A stretch of DNA of 12,844 nt from Phoronis ovalis (GCA_028565635.1 JAOXYB010031153.1:1820-14663), one strand, 5' to 3'. Counted from the first letter of the stretch, positions 1 through 9,988 are shown. Made by a program: numbers and translations. Notes: generated by a model from the sequence alone, not told the origin.

Positions 1-2
1 AG

Positions 3-107
3 TGTCCACCAGGTGGACTTCAGTCACCAAGTGTGGAAAGGATGAAACATACTAATACATTTGGAATCGACCCTTTTAGTAGATTTGTATGCACGAAGTG
101 TTGTTAA
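3..107 (+). CDS. Possible 3' end of an upstream gene (last 34 codons), product unknown
   Basis: The third reading frame is open from the window edge for 34 codons and stops with TAA at 105-107. The other two plus frames close sooner. The peptide begins CPPGGLQSPS and ends RFVCTKCC, and contains VERMKH and GIDPF. Its mixed composition looks more like protein than the AT-rich DNA after it. An AATAAA signal lies about 105 bp beyond the stop, which fits a terminal exon with a short 3' UTR. No domain or family is recognised. A 34-codon open stretch at a window edge can easily arise by chance, so this is a weak call that depends on sequence to the left. Confidence 0.25.
   Translation, partial: CPPGGLQSPSVERMKHTNTFGIDPFSRFVCTKCC
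4..18. repeat. Perfect 7-1-7 palindrome containing an E-box core
   Basis: GTCCACC and GGTGGAC are exact reverse complements separated by a single A. The centre holds CAGGTG, an E-box hexamer of the type bound by Snail/ZEB and some bHLH factors. It overlaps the possible coding end at 3-107, so it may be coincidental. No function is claimed. Confidence 0.3.
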
Positions 108-211
108 AACTGTGAATGCAGCTAAAAGGCACGACTGGCTATCTTGTACAAAGATGGCACAAGATTATAAGTAGGCCTCCACCTCGTATTGTGTAAATTT
201 AGTACAATCTA

Positions 212-217
212 AATAAA
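212..217 (+). terminator. Candidate polyadenylation signal AATAAA
   Basis: A canonical AATAAA hexamer lies about 105 bp after the TAA at 105-107, at a suitable distance to end a short 3' UTR. The hexamer is common in AT-rich DNA, so the call rests on its position. Confidence 0.3.
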
Positions 218-1673
218 TATGCATGGACAACAGCCTCCAATTAAACAAGTTTATCAAATTTTATAAATCTCGTGCTTAAATGCTGCCAATAGTGCGGTAA
301 CATTTTCGAGATATGCACTGTTTCTTGCGTTTAGATAAGTGACTTTATTGTGGTGTAAACGCCCCGTGTGAACGATACAACGTACACAGATGTAATCAAG
401 AAAAGTAAAATGAAATTATGTATAACTAGACTTAAACAAGTTCAAAAGAAAATAAAAATAACAAAGTTGACACATAAATGGAACAACAGTTTGTAATATA
501 TATTGCTGATTAGAAAGTAGCAAATTATATCCAAGACACTATACATGTTTTGGCACACCTACTACGATAACATATTATGTAGTATTCTGAATTCATATTT
601 GGTTTACTTGATGGACTCTATATATTAAAAGTATTCGAGTTAGGCTGATGTTAATGCACACATGAAAAGGAAGTAGAAATAAAAACCTAGATAGAACGAG
701 TTTTTATTTATAGCTAGTATCAATTCTAGTCAATGGGCATGTACAATATTTATACAAAAGGAATGACAAAAGCTACATATCGGAAACGACGCTTTACTAT
801 ATACCAGCATGGTAGAGAATTGATTAAATATTAATTCCTCTAGCAATACCATCAATTTCTTAACGTCAGAGCATTTTAGTTCAGGCTATTTGCTTTATAT
901 ATCTAGCTGGGTCGATATATTGACACCAAACATTTAAAACTTGTCTTGCAAGCTTATTGTCGAGTTTAGTTAGCTGAGAAAGGTTAATTGATGTGGCTTG
1001 GCTGAAAACTCGTGGCATTTAGCACAAGAAAGTTACGAAAGGTAGTATAGTACAAGCATTTAACTAATTATGCGTATAATATGCATGCGTGTATAATTGT
1101 TTATTAGCAAAATATTTATAAGTACTTTATAGAGTGATGATTGACATATCTGGTAGTATATTATTAAATATACCCTTACTGTCAAATAGTAAATATGAAT
1201 AAAATACGCAATAAGCGGTAATGTGATGAGTGATCCTAGTTTAAATTTAATACTAGGTACAAAATGTTCAAAAGGTTACTAGCTCCTCAGAGAACAATTG
1301 CTACACAAATGTTTTAAGCTTCTAAATTAATGCTTGTTATAACTTGATTTTGCTATTTAATTTTCGTATTAGATAGCAGTTGCATACACATGCAGGTATA
1401 AAAACGTGGCAACCGTAACTTCCCATTTATTTGAGCAGATGCAATATTGTACATATTTGTACTCATGTACTTAATTGTGTACAGTATGGAATAATAAACC
1501 AGTATCCAGTTATTAACTATGTGCATAAACACATAGTCATATATATTTATAAGATAAATTATTAATACAGTAGGAAATACGATGTATATATGCAATCTGA
1601 CTCAAAGACAACACAGGAAAAACGTACTTTGTGCGCGGTTGTACTGATTTATGGCAAACGTTTTTTATTTTAG
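218..1673. other. AT-rich non-coding stretch
   Basis: No exon-like open frame, RNA gene or strong repeat was seen on either strand. The sequence is AT-rich with scattered AATAAA-like hexamers and short TATA runs. It is probably intergenic DNA, or a 5' intron and promoter region of the MATH gene. It ends in a pyrimidine-rich tract and TTTTATTTTAG at 1663-1673, a good splice acceptor. Confidence 0.5.
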
Positions 1674-1743
1674 TTCAAAAGTTGCGAGAAAAGACAGAAG
1701 ACACTATAAATAGTATTATAATATCTGGAAGACAAATAGCAAG
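1674..1743 (+). other. Probable 5' UTR portion of the MATH-gene exon
   Basis: A strong acceptor (pyrimidine tract plus TTTTAG ending at 1673) lies 70 bp before the ATG. In the MATH frame, a TAG at 1711-1713 prevents in-frame coding from the acceptor to the ATG, so most of this stretch cannot be in-frame coding for that protein if it belongs to the same exon. A TATAAATA sequence at about 1705-1712 could be a core promoter instead, but that would leave a very short leader. The splice-acceptor reading is preferred. Confidence 0.35.
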
Positions 1744-2877
1744 ATGCAAACTGGGGCGCAGTTACACCGCGTAGCCAAGCTGGATGATAGATTTAATGCA
1801 CAAGTTTTTGCGTTTATTTTACCAAAGAGCTTAACTTCAGGTCTTGGGAAAGATCTGACAACGCGCGATTTTCTATGTGGATATCAAAAATGGGTTGTGT
1901 CGTTTGTAAGGACAGCCGATACTCATATCGGAGCTTATCTGATTTTGAAAAATGTTACCGAGGGCATGAAAGTTATTGCTGATTTTTCTATTACGTTCGT
2001 GAATAGACAGCATTTTACGAGAAACGATTCATTTATGGAAAAGAATTGTGAATTTACTAGAGAGAAACATACACACGGTAGAAAGAATTGTATAGGATTA
2101 TGCGATCTTGAAAAAAGAGACTTTGCTCAAGAAACTGGGGAATATATTGTTGAAATTGAAATAAGAAATGTGCGAACTTCAATAGATTTCATTATACAGT
2201 TACCGAAGGAAAAGAAAGATAACCTAAAGCAGCACGAGTTTCCAAAATACGAAACGCAGTATTTTACTTTCGGTGGCTTTGAATGGCATATAGCTATTTA
2301 TCCAAACGGCGAAAATCGGGATAATCGTAAACCTTTCTTGTGCCTGTCAAAACTGACTAATTTTGATCATTTCTGTAAAGTGAAATATAGAGTTCAAGTA
2401 GGATCGAAGGAGAGGAATATGTTAGATTCTGGTATATTATCCCATCTGTTTGACACAGACGGTGGAGGCGATGTGTTTGATCTGAAAACCAATGTCTTTA
2501 ACCTTGTATCAACTAAAGGTAGATTGAACATCCGGTTGGAAATGCACACTATAGCCGTCATAAGTTTTCTAGAAATCCCAGTGACGAGTCGTAATAAGAC
2601 TAAACCAACATCCGCCCATTGCTATGACAGGGATAAACAAGCATGGATGTTAGAAACTGACACGAAATCTCAGTATTTAAAACTCAAGTTATATTATACA
2701 GATATTTCTCAAGTACCTCGTGATTATGCACGTTATGTGTGCTGGAATGCAAGTGTCATCCCAGCATATGGTAACACCGGTGAAATTAAAGCAAATAGTT
2801 CGCCTTTTGCTTACTGTTACATCCAGAAAGACAACGATACTGGCTACGAAATGACCACAAACATACCTGTCAAAAAG
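1744..2877 (+). CDS. Tandem MATH (TRAF-like) domain protein, large exon
   Basis: This exon encodes about 378 residues of a protein with repeated MATH/TRAF-like beta-sandwich domains. Domain 2 (about residues 172-278) is clearest: FTFGGFEWHIAIYPNG followed by PFLCLSKL matches the family pattern F-x-x-GG-x-x-W-x-I-x-IYP-x-G then alternating leucines. Domain 1 (about 40-153, from GYQKWVVSF) and a partial domain 3 (from about 295, with AWMLETD and LKLKLYYTDI) repeat the W-x-V/L and hydrophobic-strand layout. MATH domains bind short peptide motifs in partner proteins. No RING, BTB or protease domain is visible here, so the partner function is unknown. The ATG has A at -3 and is the first ATG in frame after a stop at 1711. 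Coding ends inside domain 3 at AAG|GTACAG, a near-consensus donor. The open frame continues 13 codons past it, but those look intronic. There is no signal peptide or membrane segment. Confidence 0.7.
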
Positions 2878-2883
2878 GTACAG
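2878..2883 (+). promoter_or_regulatory. Splice donor of the MATH exon (AAG|GTACAG)
   Basis: AAG|GTACAG fits the donor consensus. It falls at a codon boundary (phase 0), just where the translated sequence changes from domain-like to the AT-driven VQYYTNIIKLFII. This supports an intron starting at 2878 rather than a true stop at 2917-2919. Confidence 0.6.
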
Positions 2884-3910
2884 TATTACACTAATATTAT
2901 AAAATTATTCATAATCTAATTCAGGTAATATTGTATGCATCAATCCAGCGAATGCATTATTTCACGGTTGCAAAATTAGTTTCTTCCTGTGTTGACAAAC
3001 CAATCTTACGGCTACATATCAAGTACCCACAGATCCCATTTTCTTCCGCATTTATCGTTACTTTTCACAAATAGTTCAAGTTAAAAATATTTTAACAGTG
3101 CATTTGATCAGACTCTATCACACTGTAATACTGAACCAAGATGACATCGAATAATTTGCGAAACAGAAACAGAAGCAATTAAAACTAAGTGTGTATAGAA
3201 CTCAATATCAATTATTACTTATGGGATAGTTCTATAACGAAACGCTTGATCAGTTCCTTCTAAAAGTGAAGCCTAATAGCACTTAATAATGAAATAGCGC
3301 ATTAGTAGGCTAATATTGATTGATAGCAAACATCTTGCAAACCCTAGAGATATAAACCTATTGATACAAACAAGCTGCATAGTTATAAATAATCTAATAT
3401 TTTAGTTATTATTGCGCTATATACAGAGTCATACAAGTATTACAGTTTGTGTAATAACCGGCATACAGTGCATGTCGTTTATTTTCATATATCGATCGAT
3501 CCGAATGTACTTGTACAGTGTGCATTCAGTAGCTATAAAGTGAAATAATAGATGCGAATTAGAAGCGGGTTATTCTCATTTAGGTTTTGAAACTATATTA
3601 CCTTGATTTGTAGAAACATTCTAGGCGTGTCCTGAGCCTTAATTGATATCAGGAACAAATGCAACAGTTCTAATGAGATATCTGTTTTTATACATTCTAT
3701 ACGAATTATATAAACAGTTTGTTAATATGAAGATAATTGTATCACGATAATATTTACTTGCTTTATTGCACGGGTAATTTAATTTAGTAGACGCTGTGGG
3801 CCAATGTTAACATTTATTATATCATACTTTAGCGGGAATTTGGATTATTAGCTCAAATTAATTACGAATTGGCCTAGATATGAGTTGATATCTTTTGCTA
3901 AAATAATAGT

Positions 3911-3971
3911 CCCCGCGTCGCTTATAACAATATCCAAAACATCTTGATGATCATCGCGAATGACGCAGGGG
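3911..3971. repeat. Short GC-rich inverted repeat in AT-rich DNA
   Basis: CCCCGCGTC at 3911-3919 pairs with GACGCAGGGG at 3962-3971 apart from one bulged base, enclosing about 42 bp that do not pair well. The GC arms stand out against the surroundings. The stem is too short to call an RNA gene. Confidence 0.3.
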
Positions 3972-5840
3972 TACAATTTTTATACTGTAATGCGTAATTA
4001 TGCAGATGAAACATGAACAGGTAGTATTAAAAAGCATCTAAAAATGTCTTAAAATCTATTTTATGCACTTTAATATATGACAAGGTATTTAACATGATAA
4101 TAATTACTTGCTAAGGCAAGCTGTTATTGGAAATTATAATAAATAATAATACAGGTCAGTGAACTTGTATCCTTGAGAAAATTAAAAATCTACCCAAGCA
4201 AAACTTTAAAATGGTTCTTGGAAGTTAAATTACATTGACTTTCATCTTTTCAATACGTAAGTAGATCAGGAGGGGTCCACTGACTAAACATTCCTTAATT
4301 GTATCATACCGTATGTGTTGGTAGCTGTTATCTTTATTTAAAAAAGTCTACATATTAACAATGCCGCAGGCGTTTAGTTAATTGTGAAAAATCGTTGTCT
4401 TGAAAATAACAGTTCAGTCAAGTTAACAAGGACATAAAAAATAAATGAAAGGTGCTCAAAATAGCTAAAATGCTACAGCTTAATTAGATCGCACGTTAGA
4501 CAATAAATGATGCAGGCGACACAATGATAAATATTTTATAAGTTGCGTTATTGCTACAGCGCGGCATAATTTATATTGTACTCATTGTTCGCCACTAAAC
4601 ATTCAGTTGAACGCATATTTCATGATGATCAATATAATAACTTGATTTAAGCCCCAAATATGTATAAGTAAAATATTCAAAAGATTAGAAATAATTTATT
4701 CGTGGTTCATGTTAACTGTAACTGTAACTAAGCAGGTTACCAACTCTGTGAAGAATTATAGTACAGTTTTTTAATTCAGGAATTGTGTATTTTTTTTAAC
4801 ATAAATTATTTTAGGGTCTCCTTAGTCTGTACGCAAGTTTTACAACACTGAAATGTTAATAATTAGATTTATATTTTCATATTATATTACTAACAATTAA
4901 TATAAATATTATAGTTGAGTTATTGCGGATATCACAATTCGGAAAATATGTAAATTTTAATTGCAGTTTTGAGTTACCTAAATGCTTTTTAAATAACATT
5001 AAGTATAATTTTTTATAAATGTTATACAATAATTCCTTCTGCGGCCAGGCAGTAATTGAATTGAAATGACGGGGCCATGATATCGGAATTCATTGTAACT
5101 GGTGCGGAGACAAGAAGGGTCTGAACTCAGACTTGGGCTTTCTGTCACTGTCACTATATATTTAGTGTAATGTTTCTCAATATCTACTTATTTCCTTGCA
5201 AGCAGGTTATTCTATTGATTAATTCTTAAGAATTGATCGCATATTATTTGTCTAGGAGTTTACATGAATTATTTTCTCACGACTGTTAATGATTTTCATT
5301 TTCCAGCAGGCAACTGTTCTAAATACAATACTGACAATTCCTCAGTACCATGGATGTTTATATACAAAATAAGTCAATTTACTGAATTTTCTCTGTGAAT
5401 CGCTGTATCATCAGATATATGTTCGTGGGAATAGGCGCGTGTCGGTCTGTCATCTTATACCAGAAATCGATGACCCCTCGACATAATTCCCAGGAGATAG
5501 ATGCACATTCCCTTGACATCGAAATCTATGCTATTAACATATGTGCATGTCTATTGATGTTTGTACACGTTATCAATCATATAAACCAGTACATGTACAT
5601 TAAGATTCCCCATAAATATCCATTGTATCGGTAGTTGACAGAAACAGTATATAGTGTAGTCTGTAGTCCAGACTGTTTTCTGCATATTATTATTGTTATA
5701 TCATTTATTGTAAAATATCATAATATTTGGTTGTATAATATTACGTATATGAGCAGAAAAAATCATGTAAGTCCCTAAAAAGTGTCTTGATACTTGCTTT
5801 ATTTAATATATGCTATTTTGGTATATATGCCTTTGGGTGT

Positions 5841-5894
5841 ACATTTGATACTGGGTGAACATTTGATACTGGATTAACATTTGATACTAGGTAA
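5841..5894. repeat. Three-copy 18-bp tandem repeat
   Basis: Three head-to-tail units start at 5841, 5859 and 5877, each beginning ACATTTGATACT and differing only in the last six bases. The period is exactly 18 bp. It is a small minisatellite in non-coding DNA with no open frame supporting translation. Confidence 0.85.
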
Positions 5895-6635
5895 AAGGTA
5901 ATGGTGTAAACTAAAAAACAAGAAAATATTGACAAGTTATACCTGAATAAGGTTTAAAAACACCCAAAAGGGACTGAGGCCAGTCTACATATAGTGTTGC
6001 AGAATAATTATCATTTAAAACGTTTTAATTGAGAGACAAAATGTAGTTAATAAACCATAAATGAATCATTTTGAAGAATTAATTGCATTTTCTACATGCT
6101 CGACTGGAGTACCTAATCTTATTGAATTATTCATTCTTGTTATACAACAGTATGCAAGTTTACAGCAGTAACATTATCTTTTAGTCTCCATATTGCAAAG
6201 TATAGTACAAAGATTCAAATTATTTTTTTCCGATTTCATTTTGAAACCGAGCATACACCATTATGAATACCGTACTGGTGTAATGTATAGCTTTAAATGG
6301 TCGTAATATTTTAAAAATATAACTGATGTGTTACATGTGGACGATATTAGCTACTGACATATAAAAAGATTAATTATTAAATGTACCACTTCAATAATGG
6401 AGTTACATGGTAATTAAATGACCATGTTAAATGTGCTTGATGATTCAGGTAATATCATATATATAATAATCAGATTTATACTGAGATATTAATAAAGTTT
6501 AGGAATGCATTTCCGTTTTATGATTAATACAAATGTCACCGGCAGTATTTTTTCCAGTAAAAGTTTAATGACTCAATCCAAAAAAAATAAACAAAATTTA
6601 TTCTCGGAATTCATTTTTTTTGTTGTCCTTATAAG

Positions 6636-6749
6636 TACCTCTCGAACGATATTGGTCAGGAGAAGAAATGGCTCGATGCTGTACAAAATTTGAGAAAAAA
6701 TTTGCAATGTTGTTTTAATCAAACACTGTCCAAAAACTTGACTGGGTTG
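6636..6749 (+). CDS. Probable internal exon of the DKY-tail gene
   Basis: A reading frame without stops covers 6591-6805. It becomes clearly protein-like from about 6636: EKKWLDAVQNLRKNLQ, then NQTLSKNLTGL, probably amphipathic helix. The acceptor is probably the AAG at 6633-6635, after a long T/C tract; CAG at 6657-6659 is an alternative. The next exon is in another frame, so an intron must intervene. The only GT in the right phase near the end is at 6750 (TTG|GTGGAT). That gives a 38-codon exon and a 56-bp intron containing a good branch-point match, GCTGATG, at about 6773-6779. The donor is weak, and coding-like sequence (DSIGAISADE) continues past it. The exon is likely real, but its 3' end is uncertain. 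No family is recognised. Confidence 0.45.
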
Positions 6750-6805
6750 GTGGATTCAATTGGTGCAATAAGTGCTGATGAAACATGTATATTTTATGTT
6801 TGCAG

Positions 6806-6948
6806 TTGACTGAACCAGAAAATATTTACGTATTTGAAGATAATCAAAGTATCACCGTACAGTTAGAATGGATAGATTCTTATCTACTTTTACACGCCAA
6901 TATCCATCCAACGGATAACTTGGTCCGGGTACAACGACAACAAATGAG
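6806..6948 (+). CDS. Internal exon of the DKY-tail gene
   Basis: This exon follows TTTATGTTTGCAG and ends at AG|GTATGA, giving 47 codons plus two bases (phase 2). Its reading frame is fixed by the join to the terminal exon, where AG plus C makes a serine codon and the frame stays open. The peptide runs LTEPENIYVFEDNQS, then VQLEWIDSYLLLHANIHP, then NLVRVQRQQM, where a helix appears to begin and continue into the next exon. Alternating hydrophobics before the helix suggest beta-strands (VFED, ITVQLEW). No signal peptide or obvious membrane segment is present. I do not recognise the family. Good splice sites on both sides and the frame match make this a well-supported exon of unknown function. 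Confidence 0.7.
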
Positions 6949-7350
6949 GTATGACAGTTATCTTTAAAAAAACACGATATATATCTTTCAACTGATACTG
7001 CAGATTGTGCTTGCATCTTTTAAGATCTTAAAAGAACTTTGCTAAAAATACAGCATGATAGAATTTACCAATTAAATGTGTACATCTCAGCCGGGCACAG
7101 CTACTGAATAGTGTACCTAACTGTATTTGGCTTAAATGAGTAAAAAGATATTATTTTGAAAATATTGGTCAGCTGTCAGTGTTATTGATTATATCTAGCA
7201 AATTAATAAAAATAAGCACATAAAGTAAAACGAATTCCGGTAAAATTTTGTTTCTGCACTGTTTTCCTTGGTTATGACGTATTCTTTTTTCTAAGTAAAA
7301 ATAAGAGTTTATAAAGTGCTATGTTACAATATTATTTTCGCTTTTTGCAG
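6949..7350 (+). other. 402-bp phase-2 intron
   Basis: It begins GTATGA and ends CTTTTTGCAG, joins two exons in frame, and is AT-rich with stops in every frame. It is a standard GT-AG intron. Confidence 0.7.
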
Positions 7351-8221
7351 CCGGGAAATTTTGGCTCTACAGTCAGAAAATTATGCATTGGAAAAGCAGC
7401 TTCATAGTTATCAACAATCTATCGCTAAAAGCAGCGCCAAAGGAAGTTTAGCAGATGACCCATTTCAATCACCACGCATTGCAAATAAAACGCAAGCGCG
7501 TGCCACAGCGCAACAACACTCTTACTCAGATGAACAATTTTATCAAGATACCTATTACAAAGAAACTCATAGCAATTCTGGAAAAAGTTCGCGAAAAGAC
7601 TTAACAAACAAAGATCCTTACCACCAGCAATCTCAATCGTACTCGACATCTTCTTCACAACAGCCCCAGCTAAGTGGACAGACAGCGTTGCAGTCCCAGC
7701 AACATCAGGTACAACCTGCTCCATCAAGTCGACAGTCTCGTTCGTCATCCCAGTACTCGGTAGGAGACGGTTATCAAGGAAAGTCCACTGATAAATATGC
7801 TCAAGACAAATATGCATATGACAAATATCCTCAAGATAAATATCCTCAGACAGATCCGTACGCTCAAGACAGCTATGCGCAGGATAAGTATATGCAAGAT
7901 CCATATGCGGCGCAAGACAAATATGGACATGACAAATACGCGGCGCATACGGACAAATATCCTCAAGACAAGCATGGTGATAAACATCAGTACACTCAAG
8001 ACAAGTACTCCCAAGGCTATACCCAGGACAAATATGTACAGGACGCTTCGTATTATGACAAATACCCACAAGACAAGTACCATCACCAGGATAAATATGC
8101 AACAGTGGACAAACCGTACCGTGATACCTATCAAGATGTTACTCGGCAAACTAACAGCAGAAGTAGTAGTCGTTCACGAAGCAGTCAGAAGTATTACGAA
8201 CAGGATCTTTTGGATGATTAA
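7351..8221 (+). CDS. Terminal exon: helical segment plus DKY-repeat disordered tail
   Basis: This exon encodes the last 290 residues, ending in TAA at 8219-8221. It starts at the acceptor CTTTTTGCAG. In order: a heptad-like helix that continues from the previous exon (SREILALQSENYALEKQL); a Ser/Gln/Thr-rich linker with a polar-rich run (HSYSDEQFYQDTYYKE, then SQSYSTSSSQQPQLSG); about 112 residues (7790-8125) built on a loose QDKY(P/A) unit with 13 DKY motifs plus DKH, DPY, DSY and DTY variants; and a basic/serine patch, SRSSSRSRSS, before an acidic end, EQDLLDD. The coiled-coil segment suggests oligomerisation or partner binding, and the tail is almost certainly disordered, rich in Tyr, Lys, Asp and Gln. 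I do not recognise the protein. Other long open frames over this stretch are side effects of the repeat. Confidence 0.8.
7790..8125 (+). repeat. Coding repeat array, imperfect QDKY(P/A) units
   Basis: Imperfect units, often 15 bases (CAAGAYAAATATCCT-like), encode five-residue motifs such as QDKYP and QDKYA, with interruptions of one to several residues. Thirteen DKY motifs can be counted. Synonymous changes (GAC/GAT, AAA/AAG, TAT/TAC) between units suggest the amino-acid pattern has been kept while the DNA diverged. Confidence 0.8.
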
Positions 8222-9511
8222 ATTGAAATACGAATGCGTATGCGGGTTAACATTTCTTGACAAATACTTTGTTCTTGACAAAACATGTTCATAATTCTAT
8301 AAACTCCAGTAGAAGGAATTACTGTCTACCAAAAGCTGGCAATTTCTTATTTTCTTCACGCATCGAAATTCTTGAGCACACACCTTTCTTATCCTTTTAA
8401 ATGTAAATGGAATTCACATTTTTCAAAATGTCTTGGACTACTGCACATTCCCCTGGCTTTTGCATTGGCTTTACTTTGAAGATAATCATGAAGGCTTTAT
8501 GTATACACTGCATATATATATTTATTATCATGTATCTATAGCATAAAACATTATTCACAACTTATACTGGTTACAGTAGAACTATAGGTAGGCATGTATG
8601 TAGCTAACATATTTCCTGTGAATAATTAACTGATAGCTAACATAAAAAATCTACTAAAAGTTACTATCTAAATCGTGACACTGCGCTTAAAATAATTTAC
8701 TATTTTTGTGTTTTTAATGATATTGATAGTTTCCGCTTGCCGTGTTGATTCTTTATTGAAAGTAATTTTAATGTTAACTTGCAAATGTATAACAACAGCA
8801 TAAGAAGGATAGACATATTTCAGGAAAAAACAATTGTTACCTTTAGTATAAAAATACATTACAGGCGTTAATGAATTCGTTATAATTATATGTGCTTCTT
8901 TGATACCTATGTTTGTCATCGAGTTATCGAAAATAATACACAATCGGCACGTAATTATGTTTACATGTACATGTGCATATATATAAGCAAATAGCAGTAT
9001 GATATTTATGATGTCAGGATAACATCAACAAAAATAGTTTTTTCAAAGTATTTCCACATCAAACAATGGGACCATTCATTCATTTATTTCAGGAGCATAG
9101 CGTCATGTGAACGTTCTCCTAGATATGGCAATTTTAACTACTACAATATACATGTAAGATACTGAGCAAATGCAGTAAATTCAGTTTTTATTAAAGCAAT
9201 CAAAATATAAAAGCACATATTGACAATTATTATGCGCGTTGGTCACTGTGTATATCACACTTAAACAAATCACGTAAAAGCTTACATTTTCTAATATATA
9301 CATGTTAAGTCCAAATGCTAAGCAAAAAAAATACAACACAAAAATGCACATTTACAAGCGCAAACAGCGCAACTAAGAATTGGATTTTAATATTCAAAAC
9401 AGGCTTAAATGAAAGTAAAACAAACTCGGAACGTTCAGTTACAATTCTTGTGATGTATACAGTACCATTTTATATTGGTATTACATTATGACAGTTGACA
9501 TTTACCACCTA

Positions 9512-9517
9512 AATAAA
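9512..9517 (+). terminator. Candidate plus-strand polyadenylation signal
   Basis: AATAAA is the first canonical signal noted downstream of the DKY-tail gene, about 1.3 kb after its stop. A nearer variant hexamer may be used instead, for example CATAAA near 8542. Confidence 0.2.
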
Positions 9518-9862
9518 TTATATACAAGAAGCAAACTCTGCTGTTTAGTATATTCCGATAAACAAAACACTACACAAACACAATTATGTAAAAAGGTATA
9601 ACTTGAATTAGTAATAACCCCCCTTATAATTCTGCATGTTATTCAAGCAACTGGACTAAAATACCCACTAAAATGTAAAAGCATATCTATATCAAGAGCA
9701 AGTACGACACATTCATGTTAAATGCTGGATTGTCCCACTAAATATTTCCATTTTCTTCAGTTATTGTAACAAATTTGATAAGAGAAAAAACAGATTTTAC
9801 ATTTTGATTAGGTTTATATAAAGTGTTTTAAACAAATGATTATAAAGTTCACTGATCTACCC

Positions 9863-9868
9863 TTTAAT
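9863..9868 (-). terminator. Candidate minus-strand polyadenylation signal ATTAAA
   Basis: ATTAAA on the minus strand lies about 120 bp past the stop codon of the HEPN exon. It is the nearest common signal variant and a typical 3' UTR distance. A plus-strand AATAAA overlaps it at 9866-9871. Confidence 0.35.
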
Positions 9869-9988
9869 AAACAACTTTACTTAATCTTGATTAGCCAGAT
9901 TAACTACATTTTCTTTTAAAAAAAATTGTTGTTTGTAATTAGCTTCGCACATACAAGTGTTAAAATGTGTAGGTAATTCGCAAGCTAA

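Larger units (their letters stand above)
2884..6635. other. Intronic or intergenic AT-rich DNA, no confident exon
   Basis: About 3.75 kb with no convincing coding exon, although the MATH protein must continue somewhere to the right. Two GC-richer islands stand out. The first, around 5041-5150, contains the palindrome GTCTGAACTCAGAC. The second, around 5410-5540, has a plus frame open for about 80 codons and a second plus frame giving a shorter protein-like string ending in EIDDPST. Neither gives a recognised domain or a clean pair of splice sites. A bulged inverted repeat lies at 3911-3971. The stretch could be one large intron, or the gap between two plus-strand genes. Confidence 0.45.
8222..9988. 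other. Intergenic region between convergent genes, including both 3' UTRs
   Basis: The plus gene ends at 8221 and the minus gene at 9989, so this 1.77-kb AT-rich stretch should hold both 3' UTRs. No coding exon, RNA gene or mobile element is evident. On the plus strand I found no canonical AATAAA within the first kilobase; the first clear one is at 9512-9517. A palindromic ACATGTACATGT lies near 8964-8975. Confidence 0.5.

Noticed and set aside
1353-1595. Minus-strand 80-codon open frame
   Set aside because: The translation is dominated by I, Y, N and M from AT-rich DNA, with no domain or splice context.
2878-2919. The final 13 codons of the MATH open frame as the true C-terminus
   Set aside because: A good splice donor precedes them, the third domain would be truncated, and the residues look like AT-rich intron translation.
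5108-5135. GGTCTGAACTCAGA resembles a well-known conserved stretch of mitochondrial large-subunit rRNA
   Set aside because: Only about 14 bases match and the neighbouring sequence does not follow rRNA. The match sits in a small self-complementary palindrome, so a mitochondrial insertion is not supported.
7425-8294. Long open frames overlapping the DKY-tail exon: minus strand 7425-8102 and 7745-8149, plus strand 7797-8294 in another frame
   Set aside because: They exist because the repeat unit lacks stops in several frames. Their translations are monotonous (runs of I/V/L/R or CxxH-like patterns), while the frame at 7351-8221 joins the upstream exon correctly.
8668-8943. Minus-strand 91-codon open frame between the convergent genes
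   Set aside because: AT-driven composition, no recognisable domain, and it lies where the 3' UTRs are expected.
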